From: Adenophora triphylla var. japonica
Taxonomy: Eukaryota; Streptophyta; Magnoliopsida; Asterales; Campanulaceae
Direction of reading: 5' to 3'
NCBI GenBank assembly: GCA_022495995.1
Contig: JAFEMH010000732.1
Span: 496,001-560,000, forward strand
Length of the DNA: 64,000 nucleotides
Part shown: in pieces, positions 21,746 to 34,134 of the stretch
How positions within the stretch are numbered: position 1 is the first letter of the stretch
Layout of the letters: each line of letters opens with the position of its first letter
Program-made: the position numbers and the translations under genes
The notes under the pieces: generated by a model
The model's database searches: none
What the model was told of the DNA's origin: nothing
The model's input: only the letters and a program-made list of their open reading frames with translations

Positions 21746-22450
21746 TAATAAAAATATTTTTTTGCCAAGTGAAAAATGCTAGTGACTAACATGAGAAAAT
21801 ATCAATAAGTGAGGGACCCATTTGAATAAGTTAAACCCGTTAATTCGCAGGTTACCACCTTTAAAGTCGTTTTAATTCAATTTAGATTCCAAAGTCATTA
21901 AATTTTTTATGAAGTTTTTAACGGAGGGCAAATATGCTCTCATTTTTAATGGATTTATAGGCAAGGATGTCAATAATCGATGTTAGGCCAATATCTGCAT
22001 ACAAAGCCTAAGTTCAGGAGTATATTTATGTATTTTCCCCTCTTTGATTCTCGTGCAAGGTCAATTTAGTGTCTTTACAGGTGAGACTGAGAGAGTACTA
22101 TCTCAATAACTTTCGAAAAAGACAAATTTTTTATAATTTTATATTTAATGGTATCCACTTGTGATACTTATAACAACAATTCATTTACTATTTATCCCAC
22201 TCTTTATCTTTATTTATTATTTTTTCTTAATTATTGTGTTCAAAATTTTGATTTACACTCACGTGAGATGAAAGAGGTACTCGTTACTCCTTCTATCTCA
22301 TTTAAAATTGCAAATTTATTATTCTACGTCTCTCTTAGAATTATAAAATCTTAATATTTTTTAATAAATAAAACTCACTTGTTAACTAACTCATTTACTA
22401 TAATCTACGACATTAATAATTTTTATACTACTATTTATATTCTGATATAT
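21746..22450. other. AT-rich spacer
   Basis: No gene, repeat family or regulatory site could be supported. Confidence 0.45.
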
Positions 22451-22799
22451 TATATTATGTGGCAATTACCGATTGGTCCCTGATCCTAATGAATTCAATC
22501 AGCTAGGACATGAAATTTGGAATTCGACCATCAGGTCCCTGACTTAAAGATGGACACGTGTGTCCTTGATAAATTGATGAAAATTACACTTGTGTCACTC
22601 AATTAAATGACATGGACGGACGTGCGTGAAGAATTTCAGCTCTATGTCATTTTCTCTCTCCTCTTTCTCTCTCTTTCTTTTTTTCCCCTCAAAACTTTAA
22701 AATGAAATATCTTAAGATCTATAAATCAAAAAAAAAAAATCTGAAATCACCGTTGTGTTCGTATCGTCAATACGAATCAAACTAGTAGCAACAACATAT

Positions 22800-23692
22800 A
22801 ATCTGGAGCAAATTTGAGAAGTTCACAGTTGTTTTTGATAAGTTCACAGTTATTTTTTTACATTTGTTCTAATAACAATTAAGAGAAGTTCACAGTTATT
22901 TTAGCTAAATTCATAATTTTTGCATGAAAATGACTATTATTTACTTAATTCACATATTTTTTTAGTTAAGTTCACAGTTGTTTTAGTTAAGTTAACAGTT
23001 GTTTTTAGTATTTTATAGCATTTATTTTTTTCAATTTTATGAGATTATTTGACCTATTTGTTAAGTTCACTGTCGTTTTTTGTTAAGTTCACAGTTGTTT
23101 TAGTCTTTATGGTCTCTATTTTTACAATTTTATTAGATTATTTGACATATTTGTTAAATTCACAATTGTTTTTAATTAAGTTCACAGTTGTTTTAGTTAA
23201 GTTCACAGTTATTTTTAAAATTTTATAGCCTTTATTTTTTCCATTTTATGAGATTATTTGACCTATTTATTAAGTTCACATTTGTTTTAGTCCTTTATGT
23301 TCTCTATTTTTTCAATTTTATGAGATAATTTGACATATTTGTTATGTTCATAGTTGTTTTTACTTAAGTTCACTGTTGTTTTTGTTAAGTTCACAGTTGT
23401 TTTAGTCCTTTATGGCCTCTACTTTTGCAATTTTATGAGATTATTTAACATATTTGTTATGTTCACAGTTGTTTTTACTTAAGTTCACTGTTGTTTTTTG
23501 TTAAGTTCACAGTTGTTTTAGTCCTTTTTATGGCCTCTATTTATGCAATTTTATCAGATTATTTGACATATTTGTTATGTTCACAATTATTTTTACTTAA
23601 GTTCACTGTTGTTTTTTGTTAAGTTCACAGTTGTTTTAGTCTTTTATAACCTATGTTTTTGCAATTTTATAAGATTATTTGACATATTGGGA
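22800..23692. repeat. ~115-125-bp tandem array (AAGTTCACAGTTGTTTT)
   Basis: The best-formed copies, from about 23000 to 23690, repeat AAGTTCACTGTTGTTTTTTG, AAGTTCACAGTTGTTTTAGT, CTTTATGGCCTCTATTTTTG, CAATTTTATGAGATTATTTG and ACATATTTGTTATGTTCACA in order. About six units are visible, with shorter degenerate copies on the left. Non-coding and internal to the MULE-like element. Confidence 0.85.
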
Positions 23693-23693
23693 A

Positions 23694-24170
23694 CAAGAGG
23701 CTTGGACATGGCTGGTCTTCCCATGAGAAAGCACCCTCTTAAAGCAATAAATAATGCTCATGAGCTAGAATCTCCCATGTCCGTAAACCTTTCTCCCCCA
23801 TATCTTCCACAGAATCATCAAAGTCAAACATCGCAAACTTACTTGAAGACTTTAATAGAAAGCACAGTGAACCATTTCAAAAGTCAACTCTTCAAAGTAA
23901 CAACAATATTACACCATTTACCACTCCTTCAAAGGCAATGATAATATCTGCTGCTGCCGATGAGGAAGAAAATAGAACTCCTAAGACAATGGAAATTTTA
24001 CCCTCCACGCCTTCAACAGTATCCGTTCCAATTCAATCTGATGTCGTTACACCAGCTTCATCAACTCCTTATAATGTCAGAATCAGTAAAAGAATATTAT
24101 GGAGAAATTGAATATTCTTTTCGAGGAAAGATGCCTCGGATATGTGGTTCCCTGAGCACATGTGAAGACG
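23694..24170 (+). pseudogene. MAP65/Ase1-like C-terminal fragment (tentative)
   Basis: Frames that shift along the plus strand give GLDMAGLPMRKHPLKAINNA, NIANLLEDFNRKHSEPFQKS, ENRTPKTMEILPSTPSTVSV and EIEYSF, then EERCLGYVVP and AHVKT. The TPSTVSVP and EYSFEER-type segments match what I remember of the C-terminal tail of plant microtubule-associated MAP65/Ase1 proteins; the family name is tentative. At least two frameshifts and a stop are present, and the conserved spectrin-like core is absent. It starts directly at the end of the tandem array, as if captured. Confidence 0.5.
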
Positions 24171-24359
24171 ATCGTCGTCGGAGAAGATTAATTTTGTTTG
24201 GAGGTTTGACCTATCAAGCTCCGTTTCCATGTCGTTAATCATCCCGTTAACTTCCCATCTCCATCTTACGAGCCTGCTCCGTCGTGAAAACCACTCCAGA
24301 AATAGCGACGATTCAAAACATCAAACTGGGTTTGAATCCAGCGATCCGTAAGGTGGTTT

Positions 24360-24590
24360 CCTCCTAACCGAATTGCAAAGCCTAATTGAAGATGAAATCA
24401 AGCTAGTCTTTAACGTCATCGAATAAATCCGCAACATAGAAACCACTTTCCAGTTAATCGAAGCCCTCCTCACCGACGCCGACCGGAAACAAGTCACCGA
24501 CGACACCGTCAAACTCTGGCGCATCAGGCTCAGAAATGTTTCATATGAAATGGACGATGTGTTGTTTGAGATGGAGAAGTGTAGAGAGAG
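24360..24590 (+). pseudogene. NLR Rx_N (CC) domain fragment
   Basis: One plus-strand frame reads FLLTELQSLIEDEIKLVFNV, stop, then IRNIETTFQLIEALLTDADR, KQVTDDTVKLWRIRLRN and SYEMDDVLFEME. This matches the Rx-type coiled-coil domain at the start of CC-NB-LRR immune receptors, including the EDVID-like YEMDDVL motif. The NB-ARC and LRR parts are absent and an in-frame TAA interrupts it. It is a fragment of a resistance-gene homologue, not a working receptor. Confidence 0.75.
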
Positions 24591-25157
24591 AAAGTAGAGA
24601 GAAGGAGTGTGTGTAGAGAGTTCGCCGGAGGAGTTCTCCGGAGTTGAGAAGGTGGTCGTCGGAGGGGGAGATAGTCACCGGAGATGGATAGGGTAGAGAG
24701 AGAAACTAGAGAGAGTGTGTATGTGTGTGTGTGAGAGCGACTGAATTATAAAGGAGGGATGAGATGAGTGAGTTTATTTGTTTTATGGGTGTCATTAATA
24801 AGGAATGGACTAGGTAGAATATTTATTAGAAAAGTAGACTAGTTGATTAAATTTCAAAATTCTTGTCTTAATTGATCTTTTGACTTGGGATGAAGGATCC
24901 ACTGGTAATTTTCCCTTTTATTATATATTTTTGTATTTAACGATTTTTTTACAAGGAAGTATCTCTTTAATGCTAATGTTCCCTTCTTGCGTTTTTTACT
25001 TCATTTTATTTTCCAGATTTGCGATTTTCTACCACTCATCAACACTTGAAAGTTGAACCGAGAACTGCTCCTGTGAATTATATTTCAATGTTGTGATGAG
25101 ATTTTGCCCGCTTTACCTTTTTTTTTCATCTTCTGAATTATTATGGCTGATATTTAT

Positions 25158-26498
25158 GAGTTGGTCTTATAAAAAACTAGTTTTTTCTTAAGATAAGGAA
25201 AAACGTGTTTTTCAAAGCGCTGTTCAAAATAAACGGTGGCAATTTTGTAATTACTGTCAACCATGTTCAAAATAAACGGTGGCATTTTTGTAATTACTGG
25301 CAATCATGATAAATGCCAGTGTTAATATTACAAATGACCAGTGATTTCATACTGGCATTTTATAAACATGAAACTGACACTTTTTACACGGGCACTTTTA
25401 AATACATGAACTGACACTCTTCACACTGGCACTCTGTTACACTAACACTGACACTTTGTTACACTAATATTTTTGCTGGCTCTCAAAAATACAAGCACTG
25501 GCATTCAAAAATACATGGACTGGCATTTGAAAACACATTTACTGGCACTCAAAAATGCATATACTGGCACTCAAAAACACTGATAATTATTTTTGTTGAT
25601 ATTCAAAAAAACATGAACTGGCATTCAAAAAAACATGGACTGGCATTCAAAATTACAAGAACTGGCATTCAAAAAATATATTGACACTCAGTTACACACT
25701 TACTGGCACTCTATACACTAACTGGCACTCCAAAATACATGGACTGGCACTCCAAACACATACACTGGCATCTAATTACCCAGTCCACCAATGCATCAAA
25801 TTCTCAAACTGGTACTCAAATACTTATAAACTGGCATTCAAAATTACATGAACTGGCATTGAAAAATACATGAATTGTCTGATTCAAATTCCCAAACAAA
25901 AACCAAACAAATGCAAATCCAATCACAAACTGGTACTCATTAAATCACAACACTGGTACTCATTAAATCACAAACTGGTACACACTCAACAAACCTTAAT
26001 CTCCCAAAATATTTACTTTTCTATGTTCGAAATTGCCATGGCAACGATAATCAGAGCTCGGAAATCGACGCCGGTGAACATGGAGATCTCCGAGATCGCC
26101 TTCAACGCCGGCGGAAATCGACGGTAGCACCTTATCTGATGCATTGGATAGCGGTAATTGCTCAATCAGAAGATTTTCGAGACTGTCTTCGACGCCGGTG
26201 AACATGGAGATCTCCGAGATCGCCTTCAACGCCGGTGCTTAATTAGATTTGGTTGAGCTCGATTTGAGAGAGGAATTGGGAGAAGGAATTGGTTTGGCGA
26301 GGTCGCCGGCCGGAGGGAGGAGCTTGGGTCTTCTGGTTCCTGCGTATAGAGAGAGAGATTCTGGTTCCTGCGTATAGAGAGAGAGGAGAATGTGTTTGCG
26401 TTTAGTGAGAGAAAGTGAGAGAGAGAATGAGCCGCCCCTTTTTTAAAACACGTTTTTTGTTAAGTTAACAAAAAACGCGTTTTTTACAAGTTTTTGGC
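25158..26498. mobile_element. Non-autonomous MULE, copy 2
   Basis: Same family as 11037-12334. The left end is GAGTTGGTCTTATAAAAAAC and the inverted right end is GCCAAAAACTTGTAAAAAAC, followed by GCGTTTTTTGTTAA-type sequence. A perfect 9-bp direct duplication GATATTTAT flanks it (25149-25157 and 26499-26507). The ACTGGCA minisatellite is at 25300-26000. The GC-rich right part (26030-26430) differs from copy 1 but ends in the same GAGAGAGAATGAG block. A 45-bp segment (CCGGTGAACATGGAGATCTC and onward) is duplicated at about 26070 and 26186. No transposase. Confidence 0.88.
25300..26000. repeat. Degenerate ACTGGCA minisatellite of MULE copy 2
   Basis: Same unit as at 11110-11710 (ACTGGCATTCAAAAATACAT and variants). 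Segments such as TTTTTACACGGGCACTTTTA and CATGAACT are in the same order in both copies, so the array is an old part of the family. Confidence 0.85.
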
Positions 26499-26507
26499 GA
26501 TATTTAT

Positions 26508-27234
26508 TTGATTTAATATAGGTTTTACTTAAATAAAATTAATTATATTTATTTTCCACCAATAAAGAGAATATGGTTAAATCTGAATTGCTCGCTGAAA
26601 TAAGTAGGGTGCTATTATTTGCATTTTTTTTATTAAAATAATTATTCAAATAAAATTTACAAATTTGTTATTAGTGCATTTTCTAAATATTGTCAATAAA
26701 AATTTTAAATTTTAATTAAGATAATTATATTAATATAAATTATTAGACAAAGTTCAATAAAAATATCATTAAAATTTAAAAAATGGGAGGGTTTTTTTTT
26801 TTTTTTTAAACGGATGGAGTATATGTTTAGGCCTTGCTCACATTTCGATACAAACTACAAAGAAACAATCTTTGTGCAATTTTATGGTACAAGAAATATA
26901 CAAATAAATAACATACATTTTAAGAAAAAATATTAATAAATCAAATGTAACACTTGTCCCAAATGAATGTACAAATTCAATTATTATTTTTCTCAAAATG
27001 AATTTAATTTTTTGTAAAAAAAATTTGTCACTAAATATTTTTATACATAAAAAAATCGATATTCATTTTATTATCGTAAAGTTAAATGTTTAGAAAGTGG
27101 ATAACAAGAGTATTTATCTATCTTTGCCATTAAAATGTAAAAAAACACAATTTTTCATAATATTCTTTTAAAATAAAATTTAGACATTTATTTAGAAACA
27201 GTGCGAATAAATGGAGTAAATACTGAAAGATGTA
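26508..27234. other. AT-rich spacer with an orphan MITE end
   Basis: AAACGGATGGAGTA at 26808-26821 looks like a right Stowaway terminus, but no matching left end was found. No gene seen. Confidence 0.45.
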
Positions 27235-27478
27235 CTCCCTTCGTCCCACGATAATATGCAAAAAGACCTCTTTTGGATGTCCCACAATAATCTGCACTTT
27301 TATAAAATGGAAATGAGACCCACTTCTCTCTACTCGCAACACTTTTCAAATTTACTATTCTCTTCACTCATTCTCTCTCCTATTTTACTTTTACACTCAC
27401 AACACATCACCTTTATCACTTTTTACCTTAATTCTCGCACCGACACAAAAAATGCGTAGATTTGTGGGACAGATGGAG
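27235..27478. mobile_element. Stowaway-type MITE
   Basis: Begins CTCCCTTCGTCCCACGATAA and ends TTTGTGGGACAGATGGAG, flanked by TA. Contains the common CTCACTCATTCTCTCTCCTA-type pyrimidine block. No ORF. Confidence 0.86.
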
Positions 27479-27499
27479 TAATCATTTTAAAAGTATCTT

Positions 27500-27534
<35 letters not shown>

Positions 27535-28656
27535 CTTAGTCCTCCGGTTTCAAAACAGTCACGAGTGCCGACTAATTCAATAATTGTTTTTAGTATTTTT
27601 CTAAATATCTAAATTACATTTTTTTTCATATGAAAAACTAAATTATTAAAAATAGTAAAAAAAAAAAAAAAAAAACCTTAATCACTAAACGTTATCTAAT
27701 ACATAGAGGAAAGGGGGAAGATTCTAGCCTATTATTAGTCTAAAATCCAAGAGTGTAATTTTATTTGAGTGTAATTTTTATGTGACCTGCTTTTCCATAA
27801 TAAATAGCTTTGTAGTTTGTGTAGTACATTCTTGGATTTTAAAATTACACTCAAAATTTGACAAAGAAAGTGCAAATAAAAATTCCCTTCCGAAAGACGT
27901 TTACGCGACTTAGGTTTGCTTGATTTTGCAGCCAAAAAGAAGAAAAGGGAGGAAATGGGAGCTCATTTCCTCCATCCTGAAGCTCTCTGCTTTTGAGGAA
28001 ATGGAAGAAAATAGAGGTCTCATTTCCTTCCCTTTCAATCACCCCGTGAGAGAGCGGATTGGGAGGAAATGAATGTTAACGTCATTTCCTCCCCCTCCCT
28101 TCCCTTCCCCTCCCTTCACTTCACTTTCTTTCCTCGCAGTTAAAAACTCGGGAGCGAACCCTTAAACGATATCTTGTTTGCTTGCACTTTGCAGCCAATA
28201 AGAATGTCTAGATATGCATGTTGTAAGTATTAGGGTGCATAATTTAATCTGCTGAAGATCTTGTTTTGAGTAACCATATCTACAGTACTCTTAATTAATT
28301 TAATCACTTGTTATTAATTACACAACTACGAGTACGTGCATATAAAACTAGCATGCGTGTATCTGTCTCATCACACGGTCTTCTTCCTCCTAAAGAAATG
28401 GAAATACTAGAAATAAATAATAATCCATTGATCTTAATTTTAATTAATTTCCCACTATTGTTTATTAGATATTATTAAAATTTAAGGTATAAATATTTAT
28501 GCTTTCTCAAATTTTATTTCCGTATTCATGTTATGATAGTTTTCTATTGTTGATTTTTATTTTTAATTGTTCTAGTATAAATTATATAAAAACAAAACAT
28601 AAAGATGTACAGTACAAACTTAACAAAATTTACTTTTAATTATGTAAATTTTAAAT
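27479..28656. other. Spacer with simple repeats and a short duplication
   Basis: Poly-T (27501-27532) and poly-A (27656-27675) runs are present. The phrase TTTGCTTGATTTTGCAGCC near 27913 recurs as TTTGCTTGCACTTTGCAGCC near 28170, bracketing about 230 bp of CATTTCCTCC-rich sequence. This could be a short insertion with a duplicated target. No gene. Confidence 0.4.
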
Positions 28657-28913
28657 CAGTGGCGAAGCCATAAATAAATTTATGCAAAGAGGATCAAACT
28701 TGCTTATGAAATAATTAATATAAATGATATATACGAATTTAGAATAAAAGAAAGGGGGGTCAAAATAATAATTATGGACAAAATTTTCTCAAAATTAATG
28801 GATTTAAAATGTATAAATTCATTATTTTCAATAGTAAAATATTATTTTCTTAAAAATTGTTAGTGCTAAAACAATATATTCCAATATTGAATGAGGTCGA
28901 ATGACCCCAGACC

Positions 28914-30988
28914 TGTTAGAATGTGGAGAGGAGTAAGATTATAATTTCTATATTATTTCCGTCTCATCTTTTATAATTGTCCTAAACACCTATTTATACT
29001 ACTTTTAGAGTCCTAATTTTAATAGGAGATACAATCCTATATATACATAATAATCCTTCTTTGACTAGGATTCTATTTTAGCTATGTATTCTACTTTCCT
29101 ACTTAATTAAGGAGTCTTCCTAAAATACGAAGCTAACATTAGGAAACAAGTATTTTCTTACAAACTCGGTCCGCTCCATCGGTCTAGATCCGTTTCACTC
29201 GGTCCAATCCATGTCGCTCCACCATATTCTCCAACTCCCCCCCTCAAGTTGGAGGATCTACAACGTAGATACCCAACTTGCCAAATAAAAATTAAAACGT
29301 TTTAAAAAAAAATTCTTTCACTTCGACATGCGACATCTGCATCAAGTTCTTCCTTTTTCGTGTTGCAGTTCAAGCAACCTCGGGTTCGTCTTTTTTTTTT
29401 TTTTGCAACAACAACAAAAATTTGTTCCAATATCTGAAGAGTCATCTACATCAGGTCTTCTTTCTTCAATTCTGTGCACAATTTGTGCTCGCACATATCT
29501 TCTTTTTCTTCAATCTCCCTTTTTAGAGTGAACGACACTCGATCATCGTTTTTATAGTGAACGACACTCAATCATCGTTTTTATAGTGGACGACACTCGA
29601 TTATCGTTTTTATAGTGAACGACACTCAATCATCGTTTTTATAGTGGACGACACTCGATTATCGTTTTTATAGTGGACGACACTCGATTATCGTTTTTAT
29701 AGTGAACGACACTCAATCATCGTTTTTATAGTGGACGACACTCAATCATCGTTTTTATAGTGAACGACACTCGATTATCGTTTTTATAGTGGACGACACT
29801 CGATTATCGTTTTTATAGTGAACGACACTCCATTATCGTTTTTATAGTGGACGACACTCGATCATCGTTTTTATAGTGAACGACACTCAATCATCGTTTT
29901 TATAGTGGACGACACTCAATCATCGTTTTTATAGTGAACGACACTCGATTATCGTTTTTATAGTGGACGACACTCGATTATCGTTTTTATAGTGAACGAC
30001 ACTCAATCAATGTTTTTATAGTGAACGACACTCAATTTTTTTTTTTTTTCAAGGGATAGTGAAGTTGGTATAATCAAAGGGATAAAGCAACAATCGGAAC
30101 CCTAGGTTTTAGGAATTCGTTGCGGAAGCGAATTGGGTAATCATGAAGGAGACATTAAAGATAAGTTCACCATGTCACAATTCTCCCCCTCAAAGAGATG
30201 ACCAAATTGAGAAAGAGAGTCATTTTGAGAAAAATAATTTAAGAAAATAATTTGAGAGAAGTATTAGAATTGGAAGAAGAAGAGAGTTAAGAAAAAGAAT
30301 TACCTTTAAGAATTTAGGATAAAAAAAAAGAGGAGAAGAAGAATAAAGGACAAGGGATTTAGTGGTTTGATCATGAATGGAGAAAAAGTGTCGAAACCAG
30401 CGCCGGCTTGGCTCTTCCTTGCAAGGTCGGCTTCCTTAAACGGCTGCCGGAGTCGAAAGTTTTGGGGATACTCATGTTTTTCAGCGTTGCATGACTTGCT
30501 TGAGGTGAACAATTTGACTGATCTTGTTGACTTTCTTCATTGAAAAAAAAAAAAAAGAGAAAAAAAAAAAAAAGAGAAACCTAGATTTTGGATCTAGGCT
30601 CTGATACCATGTTAAAATGTGGAGAGGAGTAAGATTATAATTTCTATATTATTTCCGTCTCATCTTTTACAATTGTCCTAAACACCTATTTATACTACTT
30701 TTAGAGTCCTAATTCTAATAGGAGATACAATCCTATATATACATAATAATCCTTCTTTGACTAGGATTCTATTTTAGCTATGTATTCTACTTTCCTACTT
30801 AATTAAGGAGTCTTCCTAAAATACGAAGCTAACATTAGGAAACAAGTATTTTCTTGCAAACTCGGTCCGCTCCATCGGTCTAGATCCGTTTCAGGAAACA
30901 AGTATTTTCTTGCAAACTCGGTCCGCTCCATCGGTCTAGATCCGTTTCACTCGGTCCGATCCATGTCGCTCCACCATATTCTCCAACT
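28914..30988 (-). mobile_element. Non-autonomous LTR retroelement with 29-bp array
   Basis: Direct LTRs lie at 28914-29236 and 30610-30988. The right one is 56 bp longer because of a tandem duplication at about 30838-30949. The minus strand is the sense strand: next to the right LTR (30598-30609) is TGGTATCAGAGC, the initiator-tRNA-Met primer-binding site used by copia elements, and next to the left LTR is a purine tract (CTTGAGGGGGG). The interior has no gag or pol. It consists of an 18-copy minisatellite and AG-rich sequence. Flanks AGACC and GGACC fit a 5-bp duplication with one mismatch. Confidence 0.82.
29521..30038. repeat. 18-copy 29-bp minisatellite
   Basis: The unit is GTTTTTATAGTGAACGACAC followed by TCAATCATC, with a strict 29-bp period. 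Variants alternate between TGAACGAC and TGGACGAC, and between CAATCATC and CGATTATC. Four successive variants at copies 7-10 recur at copies 13-16, so there is higher-order structure. The repeats are directly adjacent with no unique spacers, so this is not a CRISPR array. Confidence 0.95.
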
Positions 30989-31019
30989 GGACCAATGTGG
31001 CTTCACCCCTGTTTTATAT

Positions 31020-31679
31020 GAAATGAAAGGAGTAATCTATTTATCCCACAACCAAGACTTCATTTTTTAAATAAAACTAGCACGGCTAACCCCTTCCCCT
31101 CGACGTTTATAAATATTTTTATTGTCAAATATTTTTATACCTTATTTTTTTTCTTCATAATTTTAAATAATATTTTATGGTTATTTTTAACACATTATAT
31201 GTGTTCCACATTTAACTAATTATGGTCTGAAAAAGTCTAAAAATGACAAGTATTTTATTAACACAGAGAGAACGTTGTATTTCTAGACACTATGAATACA
31301 TTTTATTTATTTATTTATTTATTAAAATGGCAACAATAAGTTTCATATAGTATTCGTTTGGCCAAGTTTTAATGACATGTATTTTATTTATTTATGCATT
31401 ACTTATATAATAAAAAAATAATAAAATAGTTTTTTATTTAAAATTGCAACACTTAATTGAAGACAAGTAAGAATGATACTACCTTATTAATTATGGAAGG
31501 GAGTTGTAAACTTATTTTTATTTAGACTTATAATGTTATTAATTTTGGGGAAGAGAAGTACATATCGAATTAACATTTAACCATGTATTTCACTATAACC
31601 GTACATGGTTGGATTTACATATGAAAATTGGATAGCAAAATATAAAAACCACTGCATTTAGGAGTGTGAACGAAATAAA
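31020..31679. other. AT-rich spacer
   Basis: No gene or recognisable element. TTTATTTATTTATTTATT (about 31305) is a short simple repeat. Confidence 0.45.
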
Positions 31680-32154
31680 TGTGACGGGCTAGGTCCAGAG
31701 ATCAAAGTCCAGTTATCCATGTATTACTGTCGCCACATCCTTAGTGGGCCGACCCAAGTATTAGAAGGCCCAAGGCCCATCAGTCAAGAACAGTCGACCT
31801 AGCTCATTGTCCGACCTCCATGATCTCGACCTAGCTCGGTCCGACATACGATCCACCTCCTATATGGGTTCTATTCATCTGGTTCAATCAGTCAGGTTAA
31901 CCTAGATCCCAGGCAGGCGACCTCGACCTACAAGGCGTACGTCGACCTACAGAGTCATAACACGACTACAATTCTTTCCATAACAGACTCCCTAGAAATC
32001 AGGAGTTATATATGGACACGGTCTCTTATACAAATCTGATCCACGATTCTAGGGATTTCATACAATCCTACTACAATTATATCTCTTATCAAGGCCTATA
32101 AATACTTCACATCTTCAACGGTTTTGAGCTAATTGCTATTTGTTATTCTGAATA

Positions 32155-33343
<1,189 letters not shown>

Positions 33344-33453
33344 TCTGAATACATTATTCTTTATAACTTATAAGTTCTCGTATCACCATACTTACTCTCA
33401 CGTCCGATGGTCTTCGCCGGGACCATTTCGGCTAGTCGTGGGTTCTGTTTTCA

Positions 33454-34130
33454 GGTCAAGAGCTAGGTGATCAATCTTGGAACTGGACGGAAATTGATAA
33501 CGGCACGATTCCTGCAGCATCAGAGTGTATGTAATTTTTTTTACTATAAAATGTAAAAAAAAAAATCTTTGATTTTTATATTTACTACTAGTTTTTAATA
33601 TTTTGTAATAGAATTTCACATTTTTAATCCAAATTTCACCGAATAAAAATGTAGAGCAAACAGTCGCAGAAGCAACGAGAGCGGTTCCAAATCGAATCCA
33701 TCTCCACCAACAAAATTCATCAACTGATTCCTTATCCCGACCTTATCCACCACCTCATCATGTGTCACACCATTAAATTGAATGTGTTAAAAAGATTACA
33801 ACTTTAATGATGGCTTTCTATACTAGTGTAAAAAATGCAGGTTCTGCTCGAGTGAATTATGAGCCACCACTCTAAGATTTGATACTAAATATAGAAAGAT
33901 TGGATTAATGTTGGTTACCATGTTTTGGGAAAACAATCATTTCCCTTTTGCTGTAAACCATCTAATAATCAATCAGATAGCGTATAAATGTTTGTGTTAT
34001 GGCCTCCACTTCATCCCACTGTGGGATTCCCACATGACTTTGTTTTTACACTTGTAGAGCGGCACCATACATAAGTTTGAATCAATGGCGGGGAACCCTA
34101 TCTGATTGAAATACTATACATGCCATGTTA
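33454..34130. other. Spacer upstream of the copia element
   Basis: Nothing coding was recognised. A 5' LTR matching 40211-40561 was sought here and not found, so the copia element beginning at about 34135 is 5' truncated. Confidence 0.5.
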
Positions 34131-34134
34131 ATTT

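Larger units (their letters stand above)
22459..24915. mobile_element. MULE-like element carrying host-gene fragments
   Basis: The left end GTGGCAATTACCGATTGGTC and the inverted right end GGGAAAATTACCAGTGGATC are similar for about 65 bp (roughly two-thirds identity, with conserved GACA-GAA-TTT further in). The nine bases outside match at 8 of 9 positions (TTATATTAT at 22450-22458, TTTTATTAT at 24916-24924), consistent with a Mutator-type 9-bp duplication. In AT-rich DNA this is supportive rather than decisive. Inside are a tandem repeat array, a MAP65-like C-terminal fragment and an NLR Rx_N fragment. No transposase is present, so the layout is that of a Pack-MULE. Confidence 0.6.
28657..31011. 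mobile_element. hAT-type MITE split by an LTR element
   Basis: The ends are CAGTGGCGAAGCCA and the inverted CAGGGGTGAAGCCA, with 8-bp flanks TTTTAAAT (28649-28656) and TTTTATAT (31012-31019), one mismatch. An 8-bp duplication with CAG-type ends is the hAT signature. Without the inserted LTR element the MITE is only about 280 bp, and it has no transposase. Confidence 0.78.

Noticed and set aside
24360..24590. Intact NLR resistance gene
   Set aside because: Only the Rx_N part is present, with an internal stop; no NB-ARC motifs (P-loop, GLPL, MHD) were seen nearby.
29521..30038. CRISPR-like regular array
   Set aside because: Units are contiguous 29-bp tandem repeats without unique spacers, inside a plant retroelement.
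33454..34130. 5' LTR of copia A
   Set aside because: No sequence matching the 3' LTR start or its GGGCGACCGCCC array is present here.
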